From positions 16,608-24,847 of the forward strand of contig DFDK01000022.1 in assembly GCA_002367695.1 (NCBI GenBank): DNA of 8,240 nucleotides. The letters are read 5' to 3'. The notes beneath the pieces are model-generated. The model made no database searches, had not been told where the DNA came from, and saw only the letters and a program-made list of their open reading frames with translations. Both the position numbers and the translations under genes were made by a program. Each line of letters begins with the position of its first letter. Within the stretch, counting starts at the first letter, position 1. The stretch comes from Acidimicrobium sp. UBA3029 (GTDB lineage Bacteria; Actinomycetota; Acidimicrobiia; Acidimicrobiales; Ilumatobacteraceae). Shown here one piece after another: positions 1 to 5,841 of this stretch.

Positions 1-15
1 TAGGAGAAACTTAAT

Positions 16-243
16 ATGCCAACCGTTGCCGTAATCACATTGGTGTTGACAACACTGATCATCGCTGCCGCCGCACTCGGACTCATCCGAGTCATTTTTC
101 ATTTAGTTGCCGTGAAGAAAACGCTCGCCAGCGTCTTCGCTGGTGTTGAAGTTGTTGCAGAGAAAACGAGCAGTGTTCCCATCGTGCTACCATCCGTCAA
201 CGAGAGCTTGCGACCAGTGCGCGAGTTCTGTGATGCAGTCTGA
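16..243 (+). CDS. Small single-pass membrane protein, unknown function (75 aa)
   Basis: I do not recognise this protein. A hydrophobic N-terminal helix (about residues 4-30, rich in Leu/Ile/Ala/Val) is followed by a basic Lys-Lys pair and a ~40-residue amphipathic tail ending in Asp-Ala-Val. By the positive-inside rule the tail is probably cytoplasmic. The ATG at 16 is preceded by AGGAG (2-6) at good spacing, which fixes the start. It is the first complete gene of a same-strand unit; the next gene begins 16 bases after its stop. The TAG at positions 1-3 may be the stop of an upstream gene, so the operon may begin outside the window. The layout (helix plus short tail) resembles the next three genes, suggesting a set of related accessory subunits. 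The coding call rests on the ribosome binding site, hydrophobicity and operon context. Confidence 0.75.
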   Translation: MPTVAVITLVLTTLIIAAAALGLIRVIFHLVAVKKTLASVFAGVEVVAEKTSSVPIVLPSVNESLRPVREFCDAV

Positions 244-259
244 TTAGGGGGATGACCAC

Positions 260-523
260 ATGACAGCATTACTTCACGGATCGAACGCCGGATGGACAAT
301 TGGTTGGGTGATTGGCCTTGCTGTAGTCCTCGCGGTCGTCGCGCTTGTAGTGTCGATCCTTCGTTTAGCCCAACAGATTGGCGACGAGGCGACCGACATT
401 AACGATTCATTAGCGAAATCGGTACACCACACGGCAGGGCTCCGCGAGCTCATTATCACGAACGAGTCGGCCAATGCCATAGTCGCAGGTTTGACCCGTG
501 GTCGCAAGCGGCTGGGAGGCTGA
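260..523 (+). CDS. Small single-pass membrane protein, unknown function (87 aa)
   Basis: No family is recognised. A polar N-terminus of ~10 residues leads into one hydrophobic helix (about residues 12-35). A tail of ~50 residues follows with regularly spaced Leu/Ile and acidic residues, ending in a basic Arg-Gly-Arg-Lys-Arg stretch. The basic C-terminus fits a cytoplasmic tail. The ATG at 260 is preceded by a GGGGG run (247-251), a good Shine-Dalgarno match. The next gene starts 2 bases after the stop, so coupled translation is likely. The tail loosely resembles that of the following gene (Leu-Ile ... Thr ... Ala-x-Val ... Gly-Leu), so the two could be distant paralogues; this is judged by eye only. 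Confidence 0.75.
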   Translation: MTALLHGSNAGWTIGWVIGLAVVLAVVALVVSILRLAQQIGDEATDINDSLAKSVHHTAGLRELIITNESANAIVAGLTRGRKRLGG

Positions 524-525
524 TC

Positions 526-816
526 ATGCATCTACTTGGTTTGACGTCAACACAGGAAAGTCTTTGGTGGGTAACGCTAGGGCTCGCGTTAATCGTGCTG
601 CTCGCCGTCGCAGCGTTCCTGACGCTGCTCGTCAGTCTCGTGCACACGATCGAAAAACGGGTCGATGTCATTCGTGGGACGCTCGATCAAGCGGCGGCGA
701 ACACTTCTGATACAGCACTGATTGCCAAGACGGGTGATTGCGTCGATGCAGTTCTGAGCGAGGGACTCGAACATCACTTGTTCCTCGGTCGCGTTCTTGA
801 CAAGGTGCGATCATGA
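526..816 (+). CDS. Small single-pass membrane protein, unknown function (96 aa)
   Basis: No family is recognised. The hydrophobic helix covers about residues 14-40 (Leu/Val/Ala rich). A ~55-residue tail follows that starts Glu-Lys-Arg and has a heptad-like hydrophobic spacing, consistent with a helical or coiled-coil tail on the cytoplasmic side. One Cys lies in the tail. The start is set by GGGAGG (514-519) ahead of the ATG at 526, only 2 bases after the previous stop. The 3' end overlaps the next start by an ATGA, the classic sign of translational coupling. The protein probably works with its neighbours as part of one membrane assembly; that is inferred from position and architecture. Confidence 0.75.
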   Translation: MHLLGLTSTQESLWWVTLGLALIVLLAVAAFLTLLVSLVHTIEKRVDVIRGTLDQAAANTSDTALIAKTGDCVDAVLSEGLEHHLFLGRVLDKVRS

Positions 817-1181
817 CGCTCTTGGTTGTGTTGACAGTCGTCGCGATCGCATTGCTCATTGCTGAACTGGCTGTCTACCTGTTTGTAGTCGGATCACAGC
901 TAGCGCGCGTGGCGACTAAATTGGAGGGTTGTGCCGAGGTGGTTTGGGACATTAAGCGCAATGCTGAGCCAATCAAATCGGGCGTCGACCGCATCAATAG
1001 CACCGGCAGAGTGATTGCTGGTGCCCTACCGCTCTTGTATGGAATGGCCGAGGGCATTGTTGTCGGCGCAACCTACGAGGCAGCGCCGAAAACTGAATCG
1101 GTTCCGGCTCGACCGGCGATGAAACGACGACGAACCCGGCTGCATGAGGCCGTTGGGTACACCCCAGGAGGACAATCATGA
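813..1181 (+). CDS. Small single-pass membrane protein, unknown function (122 aa)
   Basis: No family is recognised. An N-terminal membrane helix (about residues 3-29) is followed by a helical region of ~50 residues. A weakly hydrophobic stretch (around residues 70-90, Gly/Ala/Leu rich) follows, possibly membrane-associated, and then a strongly basic C-terminal segment containing Lys-Arg-Arg-Arg. The basic end suggests a cytoplasmic C-terminus. The ATG at 813 overlaps the previous stop as ATGA, and its own stop overlaps the next ATG in the same way (1178-1181). It is the longest of the four small helix-plus-tail proteins and sits directly before the large duplicated membrane protein. The architecture is loosely like DUF948-type small membrane proteins, but I cannot support that assignment. 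Confidence 0.75.
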   Translation: MTLLVVLTVVAIALLIAELAVYLFVVGSQLARVATKLEGCAEVVWDIKRNAEPIKSGVDRINSTGRVIAGALPLLYGMAEGIVVGATYEAAPKTESVPARPAMKRRRTRLHEAVGYTPGGQS

Positions 1182-2767
1182 GCAGTCTCCCAGCGAAGTC
1201 GGCAACTCGCAATTCCAGTTCGCTTGCATGGTTCGTGGTCGTCGTCGCTGGACTGGTGGTGCTGGCTATTGTCTCTGGGCTACAACTCTCTGCGCGCCTC
1301 GGTGCTGGCCAGGACGTGTTGGACGGTGCGCGACCATTATTTACCGAGGAGCGAATCGTCGGCGACCGGGTCGGAATCACGATGATTGGCAATGTGGCCG
1401 ACATGGTCGACCCGATTATCGACGCTAAAGGTGGCGCGGCGGGCGAGGTCGGGGATTTGGTGGGGTTGGTCGCAGGTGCCACTGGACTCCCTCAAGCGGA
1501 TGTACTTGCCGCACTCAAAGCCAATTTTCCTCATACATATCATCTGCTGCTGGCGCTGCCTCTGGATCAAGTGAGTGCCGAGATTCCTGACTTGTTGACG
1601 TTCGTGTCCAAGAACTCTCAAGTTGGCGACGAAAATGCTGTGCTCGGGGCAATCGCAGCAACCACTCCGCGCCTGGCCCAAGCCATTACCAACCTCATGG
1701 TTGTTACTGAGAATTGGCGAGATGTGGCGGGCACTGATGGAGTCTTGCGTTTCGACGGAGTAACCGAAGTGAACTCCGTTCCTGAAATCCGCGGTTTGTT
1801 CGAAGATGATGTTGTGACCGGCGTCGAAACCGTTGCATCGGACTTTCGTGGCTTGGACGAACCGGCGCCGAAGGTCGGTTTGATCGCGCTCATCCTGACA
1901 GTCATCGGCGTGATTGTGGTGCTCTTTGGTTTGGTGATGATGGGTCTGACCAGAACCAACGCCTATGGCTCGCAGGTACACATTTTCGGCTGGTCGGTCG
2001 TCACGCTGGTTGGCATCTTGGTCGCCGGTGGTGTTTTGGTTCTTGGGTTGTTCCCACGCCTCGACGGCGGTCAGCGGGTTCTTGATGGCCTGCGTCCGGC
2101 GTTTGTCGAAGAGCGAGTCGCCGGTATGGAGGCGGGCGTCACCATTGTCAGCAACATTGCCGCCATGGCCGACCCGATCGTCGATGTCGAGGGCGGTGCG
2201 GCGGGCGAGGTCGGGGCTTTGGTGGGGTTGGTCGCAGGTGCCACTGGACTCGCTCCAGCAGATGTACTTGTTGCAGTCGAGACCAATTTTCCACACGTGT
2301 ACCATCTGTTACTCGCGTTACCTCTGGATGCGGTGAGCGCTGAGATTCCGGGCTTGTTGACCTTCGTTGCCGAGAACTCTGAAGTTGGCGATGCCAATGC
2401 GGTGCTGGAAGCTGTCGCGGCGACCACTCCGCGCCTTGCCCAAGCCATCACCAACCTCTTGGTAGTCACCGGTGGTTTCCGAGAGATCCCGGGAATCGCA
2501 CCGCTCACCAGGTTCGACGGCTCGCCTGTTCGATCGATTCCAGAACTCACCGACTATTTCAACGACGACGTCGTCGCCGGGGTACGAGCAGTCGCCGCTG
2601 ACTATCGAACGCTCGACACCACGGCGCCACCAGTCGACATGTTCCCGCCATTGCTACTCGTTGTCGGCATCCTGGTAATCATCTACGGCGGTGCAATGCT
2701 GATGCTCACGAGAGCGAACACGCCACGTCGAATCAAACTTGTCGGCGGTACACCGAACAAGTCGTGA
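1178..2767 (+). CDS. Four-helix membrane protein with two tandem extracytoplasmic domains, unknown function (529 aa)
   Basis: The protein is an internal duplication. Unit 1 (about residues 39-260) and unit 2 (about 293-513) align at a constant offset of 254 residues. Shared blocks include VLDG-x-RP, GGAAGEVG, LVGLVAGATGL, NFPH-x-YHLLLALPLD, ATTPRLAQAITNL, RFDG and LTR-x-N. Predicted membrane helices lie at about 17-37, 234-257, 269-291 and 488-511. Basic residues at the N-terminus, in the 258-268 linker and at the C-terminus put those parts inside, so each ~190-residue domain would face outward, flanked by its own pair of helices. A strong AGGAGG (1167-1172) precedes the ATG at 1178, which overlaps the previous stop. 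It closes the operon of small membrane proteins. I recognise no enzyme motif; an adhesion, sensing, envelope-scaffold or transport-accessory role is possible but unsupported. It is probably the core component of the unit. Confidence 0.85.
   Translation: MSSLPAKSATRNSSSLAWFVVVVAGLVVLAIVSGLQLSARLGAGQDVLDGARPLFTEERIVGDRVGITMIGNVADMVDPIIDAKGGAAGEVGDLVGLVAGATGLPQADVLAALKANFPHTYHLLLALPLDQVSAEIPDLLTFVSKNSQVGDENAVLGAIAATTPRLAQAITNLMVVTENWRDVAGTDGVLRFDGVTEVNSVPEIRGLFEDDVVTGVETVASDFRGLDEPAPKVGLIALILTVIGVIVVLFGLVMMGLTRTNAYGSQVHIFGWSVVTLVGILVAGGVLVLGLFPRLDGGQRVLDGLRPAFVEERVAGMEAGVTIVSNIAAMADPIVDVEGGAAGEVGALVGLVAGATGLAPADVLVAVETNFPHVYHLLLALPLDAVSAEIPGLLTFVAENSEVGDANAVLEAVAATTPRLAQAITNLLVVTGGFREIPGIAPLTRFDGSPVRSIPELTDYFNDDVVAGVRAVAADYRTLDTTAPPVDMFPPLLLVVGILVIIYGGAMLMLTRANTPRRIKLVGGTPNKS
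1292..1957 (+). repeat. Intragenic tandem unit, copy 1
   Basis: First copy of the duplicated unit within the 529-aa membrane protein (residues ~39-260), related to copy 2 by a constant 762-base shift over most of its length. DNA similarity is uneven: bases 1436-1489 differ from 2198-2251 at a single position, and a second close block starts at 1661 (partner 2423). Intervening stretches differ at many third codon positions. Confidence 0.85.
2054..2716 (+). repeat. Intragenic tandem unit, copy 2
   Basis: Second copy of the unit (residues ~293-513). It keeps the same order of blocks and ends with the fourth membrane helix and LTRAN, matching LTRTN of copy 1. A one-residue length difference arises near the C-terminal helix. 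The two copies are joined by a ~32-residue segment holding the third membrane helix. Confidence 0.85.
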
Positions 2768-2773
2768 TCAGGG

Positions 2774-3208
2774 TCATGCCGAAGGATCTCTATCGGTCGT
2801 AAGTGGTCCAGTCGTGGGGGCCGAGTATTCGCCAATCCATTCGTCCTTCCACTCTTGGTCATATTGAATCGAGTTGCAACTGGGGCGGTATATCGCGACA
2901 AGTTCCTGCGTAATTTGTATTCGATGCGATGGAAGCCCGCCTGGCACTTCGTAGGTACAAATATGCAGATTGAACCTGTCTCCAGCGCGACGAATCCAAC
3001 TCGCAGCGTCAATGTGCTTAAAGGGAAATCCTTCATTTGACATATCTTGAGCATGTCCTACATAAATAACCGCAAATTGTTGCGGTTTTTTTTCGGGATC
3101 AAGTCGGGTCATGATGGCAAAGACGGCAGCGCTGTGAGGTGGAATCCATCCCGCAAGTGTTCGTGGTCCTTCAAACGGGTAACCAGCAAGCGATCCGAGT
3201 CGGATCAT
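2774..3208 (-). CDS. Conserved-looking small protein resembling a degenerate GIY-YIG domain (144 aa)
   Basis: Last gene of the minus-strand operon; its ATG overlaps the stop of the 94-aa gene as ATGA (3205-3208). The pattern fits the GIY-YIG fold: a strand around residues 28-33 (AVFAIM, in place of GIY), a second strand VIYVG at 47-51 (in place of YIG), and a C-terminal helix with Glu102 leading to RPSCN (108-112), like the Glu...Pro..Asn end of GIY-YIG nucleases. The tail (residues ~116-140) is rich in Trp, Glu and Pro. The usual catalytic Arg after YIG is not evident (an EGFPFKH stretch takes its place), so nuclease activity is doubtful. A non-nuclease role in the maturation pathway is possible. 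The family link is by eye only. The gene is convergent with the 529-aa gene, 6 bases apart, and contains a + strand terminator-like hairpin in codons 39-47. Confidence 0.7.
   Translation of the reverse strand: MIRLGSLAGYPFEGPRTLAGWIPPHSAAVFAIMTRLDPEKKPQQFAVIYVGHAQDMSNEGFPFKHIDAASWIRRAGDRFNLHICTYEVPGGLPSHRIQITQELVAIYRPSCNSIQYDQEWKDEWIGEYSAPTTGPLTTDRDPSA
3068..3093 (+). terminator. Rho-independent terminator, + strand
   Basis: A perfect 8-bp stem, AACCGCAA (3068-3075) with TTGCGGTT (3080-3087), and an ATTG loop is followed at once by six further T (3088-3093). It reads as a terminator for + strand transcripts and is the first good one after the membrane-protein operon ending at 2767. It lies inside the oppositely oriented 144-aa gene, so a read-through transcript would carry about 300 bases antisense to that gene. 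On the minus strand the stem is followed only by a weak T-rich stretch. Confidence 0.7.
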
Positions 3209-3489
3209 TCTTCATCCAACATGTCTTGTTCTTCGCCGATCACTTCGGCGCGAGTGACGGGCCAGGAAGGAAGATTGGCGGTAGCCGCTGCTTGGATGAA
3301 AGCAGGAACTGCAATCTCGACAGCAGCATCCGCGGAAATCGCTTCGATCACCATTTGGGCACCGTATGACATCGAGCCAAAGCCACTAGCAATACCGCTC
3401 ATGGTTGCCACGGCATCCGCAAGCGCGACAATTTCATCAAGTGTCGTTTCTCTGTCGCCTTCCGCGACGACTGAAACACTCCACTTCAT
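3205..3489 (-). CDS. Small protein of probable alpha/beta (ferredoxin-like) fold, unknown function (94 aa)
   Basis: No named family is recognised. Predicted order is strand (residues 3-9, WSVSVVA), helix (16-30), strand region (34-51, Gly/Ser rich then hydrophobic), helix (53-72) and strand (77-85), then an acidic tail (Glu-Glu-x-Asp ... Asp-Glu-Glu). This two-helix, several-strand pattern suggests a ferredoxin-like or ACT-like small domain; that is inference. The ATG at 3489 has an AGGAG (3496-3500 on the complement) that overlaps the TAG stop of the VWA gene, so it is coupled to it. It overlaps the next gene by 4 bases. With no catalytic motif and an acidic tail, it may be an adaptor or regulatory partner of the MoxR-VWA pair or of the client enzyme. 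Confidence 0.75.
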   Translation of the reverse strand: MKWSVSVVAEGDRETTLDEIVALADAVATMSGIASGFGSMSYGAQMVIEAISADAAVEIAVPAFIQAAATANLPSWPVTRAEVIGEEQDMLDEE

Positions 3490-3498
3490 AATCTGCTC

Positions 3499-4629
3499 CT
3501 ATCGCAACTCTGGCAACATCGCTGCAAACTCCTCGAGACTGCGCAAGTTGTGTCCGGAAACGATGAGGTCAATGTGTGGGGCCGCTACCATCATCCCAAG
3601 GCTATTTGGTTGGTAGTTCGAGTCATCGCCTTTGTGGGGATTCATCCAGATAATTCGATGACACAATCTTGAGAGTCGCTCCATAGCGTTTGATAAGACT
3701 GCTGGATCACCGCGATCAAGTCCATCTGAACAGATCACAACAATTGCACCTCTACTCGTACCGCGCCGGCCATAGTCGCGCACAAACGAGTGCAAGGAGT
3801 CTCCGATTCTGGTTCCACCATCCCAGTCGAAGACAGTCTTGGCGGCAAGGTTGATCGCGTCATCAGGACGGCGCCGATCGAGTGACCGTGTAATTCGGGT
3901 CAGTCTGGTACCAAAACAAAATACTTCAACATGATCGGCTGCGCGTTTGGCACAATAAGCAAATTGGAGCAAGTTGCGCGAATAGTCGGACATTGATCCT
4001 GAGACATCAAGAATGAAAACGAGCGGTCTGATCTTTCGTTTACGCTCGAGCCAAAAGAGTCCTGCTGGTTCTCCGTGCATCCGCATCGATTCGCGTACGG
4101 TCTGGCGCACATTGAAACGAGAACCATTTCGGCTACTCAAAGAGCGGCGTGATTGTCGTCGTGGTGGTGTGAGTCGCACTTGAGCCATGATGCGACGGAG
4201 CGAGGAGAGTTCTTCTGGTGTGCACACCGCAAAGGATTTGTTACGCCACACTTCGGATGTAGATGACATCAGTCCGAGTTTCGCCTCTTGTTCTTCTGAC
4301 TCTCCGTCCTGTGGTTCGGAAAGTGGTACTTGCAGGACGGACATTGTTCCTGAAGCGGTTTTGATGGCAGTGATTCGCGGATCTTCCGATGCGGCTGGAA
4401 CATCAAGAAAAAACTGACGAAACACGTCGTTATAGATCGCGATTTGATCCCGCCGTGTAATCAGCGTGCTTCTGCCTGCCCAATAGAGGTCGAGAATGTC
4501 CGATGGGTTGAGCGCTGCAACGGCAGTGCAATATGTGGTTATTTCACCTGAGCCGATAACGACATCGGCTTGACGTAATTCTTGACCGAAATCGACAAGC
4601 AAGTCGATAAACGAAGCGTCGTCACGCAT
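3499..4629 (-). CDS. coxE: CoxE-like VWA domain protein, molybdenum hydroxylase maturation
   Basis: CoxE-type proteins work with the AAA+ ATPase CoxD in maturing the active site of CO dehydrogenase-type molybdenum hydroxylases. The 376-aa protein has an N-terminal helical region (residues ~1-100), a Glu-rich linker (~105-120), an Arg/Ser-rich basic segment (~152-180), and a C-terminal von Willebrand factor A domain (~200-376). The metal-ion-dependent adhesion site is intact: DVSGSM at 208-213, Thr273 in GGTRIGDSLH, and Asp302 in CSDG. Length and domain order match the family. The ATG at 4629 overlaps the upstream ATPase gene by 8 bases, the usual coupling of this pair. CoxE is the best name, but the same domain pair also serves other clients, so the symbol is family-level. 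Confidence 0.88.
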   Translation of the reverse strand: MRDDASFIDLLVDFGQELRQADVVIGSGEITTYCTAVAALNPSDILDLYWAGRSTLITRRDQIAIYNDVFRQFFLDVPAASEDPRITAIKTASGTMSVLQVPLSEPQDGESEEQEAKLGLMSSTSEVWRNKSFAVCTPEELSSLRRIMAQVRLTPPRRQSRRSLSSRNGSRFNVRQTVRESMRMHGEPAGLFWLERKRKIRPLVFILDVSGSMSDYSRNLLQFAYCAKRAADHVEVFCFGTRLTRITRSLDRRRPDDAINLAAKTVFDWDGGTRIGDSLHSFVRDYGRRGTSRGAIVVICSDGLDRGDPAVLSNAMERLSRLCHRIIWMNPHKGDDSNYQPNSLGMMVAAPHIDLIVSGHNLRSLEEFAAMLPELR

Positions 4630-5515
4630 TGGCGATAATGCTGTCCAAGCTGTCTCTCACAAGTTCGAGGTCGTCGCGATCTTTGATGATTGATCCGAGC
4701 GTGTCCTGCGCGCTTTGGGAATCCAGTGTGGAGGCTCCGAGCACGTTCAAGGATGCGACCCAATCAAGAGTCTCGGCAACACCAGGTGGTTTTGCGAGTT
4801 CGAGTTCTCGTAAGCGATGGACTGCTGCGACCACTTTGCGGGCAAGTATTTCTGCAACACCGGGAGCGCGCAACATTACGATTTCGAGTTCTCTTTGGGC
4901 AGTCGGGTAACCGATCCAGTGATAGAGACATCGGCGCTTCAAGGCATCATGTAATTCTCGGGTGCGATTGGAGGTCAAAATCACTAGAGGCTTTGTCGTA
5001 GCTTTGATGGTTCCGATTTCCGGAATCGTGATCTGAAAATCGGAGAGCAGTTCTAGAAGGAACGCTTCGAATTCGTCGTCCGCACGATCGACCTCGTCGA
5101 TTAGTAGAACGCACTGATCTCCGCCCCGAATTGCCTCTAACAATGGTCTCTCCAGCAGAAACTTTGGACCAAATAGACGATCGACAGCATCATCGGTGCC
5201 TAATTGATTTTCGGAAAGAGCACGAATTTGTAGCATCTGTCGTGCATAATCCCATTCGTATATAGCCTGGTTGGTGTCAATTCCCTCGTAGCACTGAAGT
5301 CGCACGAGTTTTCTGCCAAATGTGGATGCCAATACTTTTGCGATCTCTGTTTTGCCTACCCCCACTTCGCCTTCGAGGAGGATTGGCCGACCAAGTGTGA
5401 GTGCCACGTACATCGCTGTAGAGAGACCTCGGTCAGCAAGATAGCTACCATCGCGCAACTGAGTTGTCAGTTCACCAACACTTTTGGGATAGCGAGCGTT
5501 TGCTTGACTGGTCAT
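4622..5515 (-). CDS. coxD: MoxR-family AAA+ ATPase, CoxD-like
   Basis: A MoxR-type AAA+ chaperone ATPase that, paired with the VWA protein, is expected to use ATP hydrolysis to remodel a metalloenzyme. In the Cox system CoxD acts in building the Mo-S-Cu centre of CO dehydrogenase. From the ATG at 5515 (297 aa): Walker A at 49-56 (GEVGVGKT), Walker B at 136-143 (VLLIDEVD), sensor-1-like TSN at 181-183, and the arginine-rich ALKRRCLYHWIGYP segment (191-204) typical of MoxR/CoxD. The C-terminal part is the helical lid. A TTG four codons upstream (5527) is an alternative start. I prefer the ATG because it is the stronger start codon and has a GAG element 7 bases upstream. It lies 35 bases after the 86-aa gene and overlaps the VWA gene by 8 bases. 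Confidence 0.9.
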   Translation of the reverse strand: MTSQANARYPKSVGELTTQLRDGSYLADRGLSTAMYVALTLGRPILLEGEVGVGKTEIAKVLASTFGRKLVRLQCYEGIDTNQAIYEWDYARQMLQIRALSENQLGTDDAVDRLFGPKFLLERPLLEAIRGGDQCVLLIDEVDRADDEFEAFLLELLSDFQITIPEIGTIKATTKPLVILTSNRTRELHDALKRRCLYHWIGYPTAQRELEIVMLRAPGVAEILARKVVAAVHRLRELELAKPPGVAETLDWVASLNVLGASTLDSQSAQDTLGSIIKDRDDLELVRDSLDSIIANA

Positions 5516-5527
5516 TTGAGATCTCAA
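5516..5527. other. 12-bp perfect palindrome upstream of the AAA+ ATPase start
   Basis: TTGAGATCTCAA reads the same on both strands and ends directly next to the ATG of the ATPase gene. It could be an operator-like site, or chance. It also includes the GAG that may serve as the ribosome binding site. Confidence 0.35.
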
Positions 5528-5550
5528 TTCTTACGTCGAGCAAGGTACCT

Positions 5551-5811
5551 TTAGACTTGGTCTGGAGAACGCAGCACAAAGTCACGAAGACTTTCTCCAG
5601 ATGTTCGTAGTTTTCCTTCGCGGGCAAGTTTTTGGCGCCATGCCGCACCGATATCACTTCCGGGTTCGGCGAAACCGTCAAATGTGACTCCGACCATATT
5701 GCGACATGTTTTAGTCGGGCTGCACTCTTCGTCAAGCTCACTCAAGGCATCGTTGTCGGTCTCTAAGACAGTGCGTAAAACCTGCATCGGATCTGGAGAA
5801 ATATCGGTCAT
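5551..5811 (-). CDS. Small soluble protein, unknown function (86 aa)
   Basis: I do not recognise it. It is soluble and acidic in its first half, with Cys30 and Cys36 (ECSPTKTC, spacing C-x5-C), then a Gly/Phe stretch (41-48), and a basic, Trp-containing second half (58-86). No signal peptide or membrane segment is visible. The ATG at 5811 has a strong ribosome binding site GAGGGG 7 bases upstream. It starts 30 bases after the XdhC-like gene and ends 35 bases before the ATPase start, so it is very likely part of the same transcript. The Cys pair could bind metal or act in thiol/sulfur chemistry, which would suit a molybdenum-enzyme maturation operon, but this is speculation. Confidence 0.72.
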   Translation of the reverse strand: MTDISPDPMQVLRTVLETDNDALSELDEECSPTKTCRNMVGVTFDGFAEPGSDIGAAWRQKLAREGKLRTSGESLRDFVLRSPDQV

Positions 5812-5841
5812 AGATTTGCCCCTCAGCGGTGGTCTAATTAT

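Noticed and set aside
994..1482. Minus-strand open frame (162 codons) opposite the small membrane genes
   Set aside because: It overlaps two well-supported plus-strand genes with good ribosome binding sites. The product is Pro/Thr/Ser rich, typical of antisense translation of GC-rich DNA.
1337..2305. Long minus-strand open frame (322 codons) antisense to the duplicated membrane protein
   Set aside because: It lies entirely opposite the 529-aa gene, whose repeat structure and membrane helices are clear. The antisense product is His/Gln/Asp rich, looks unlike a real protein, and repeats only because the sense strand does.
3047..3616. Plus-strand open frame (189 codons) opposite the 94- and 144-aa genes
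   Set aside because: The minus-strand genes have coupled ATGA starts and an AGGAG site. The plus-strand product is low complexity, Ser/Ala/Ile rich, with no ribosome binding site, and it would be crossed by the terminator hairpin at 3068-3093.
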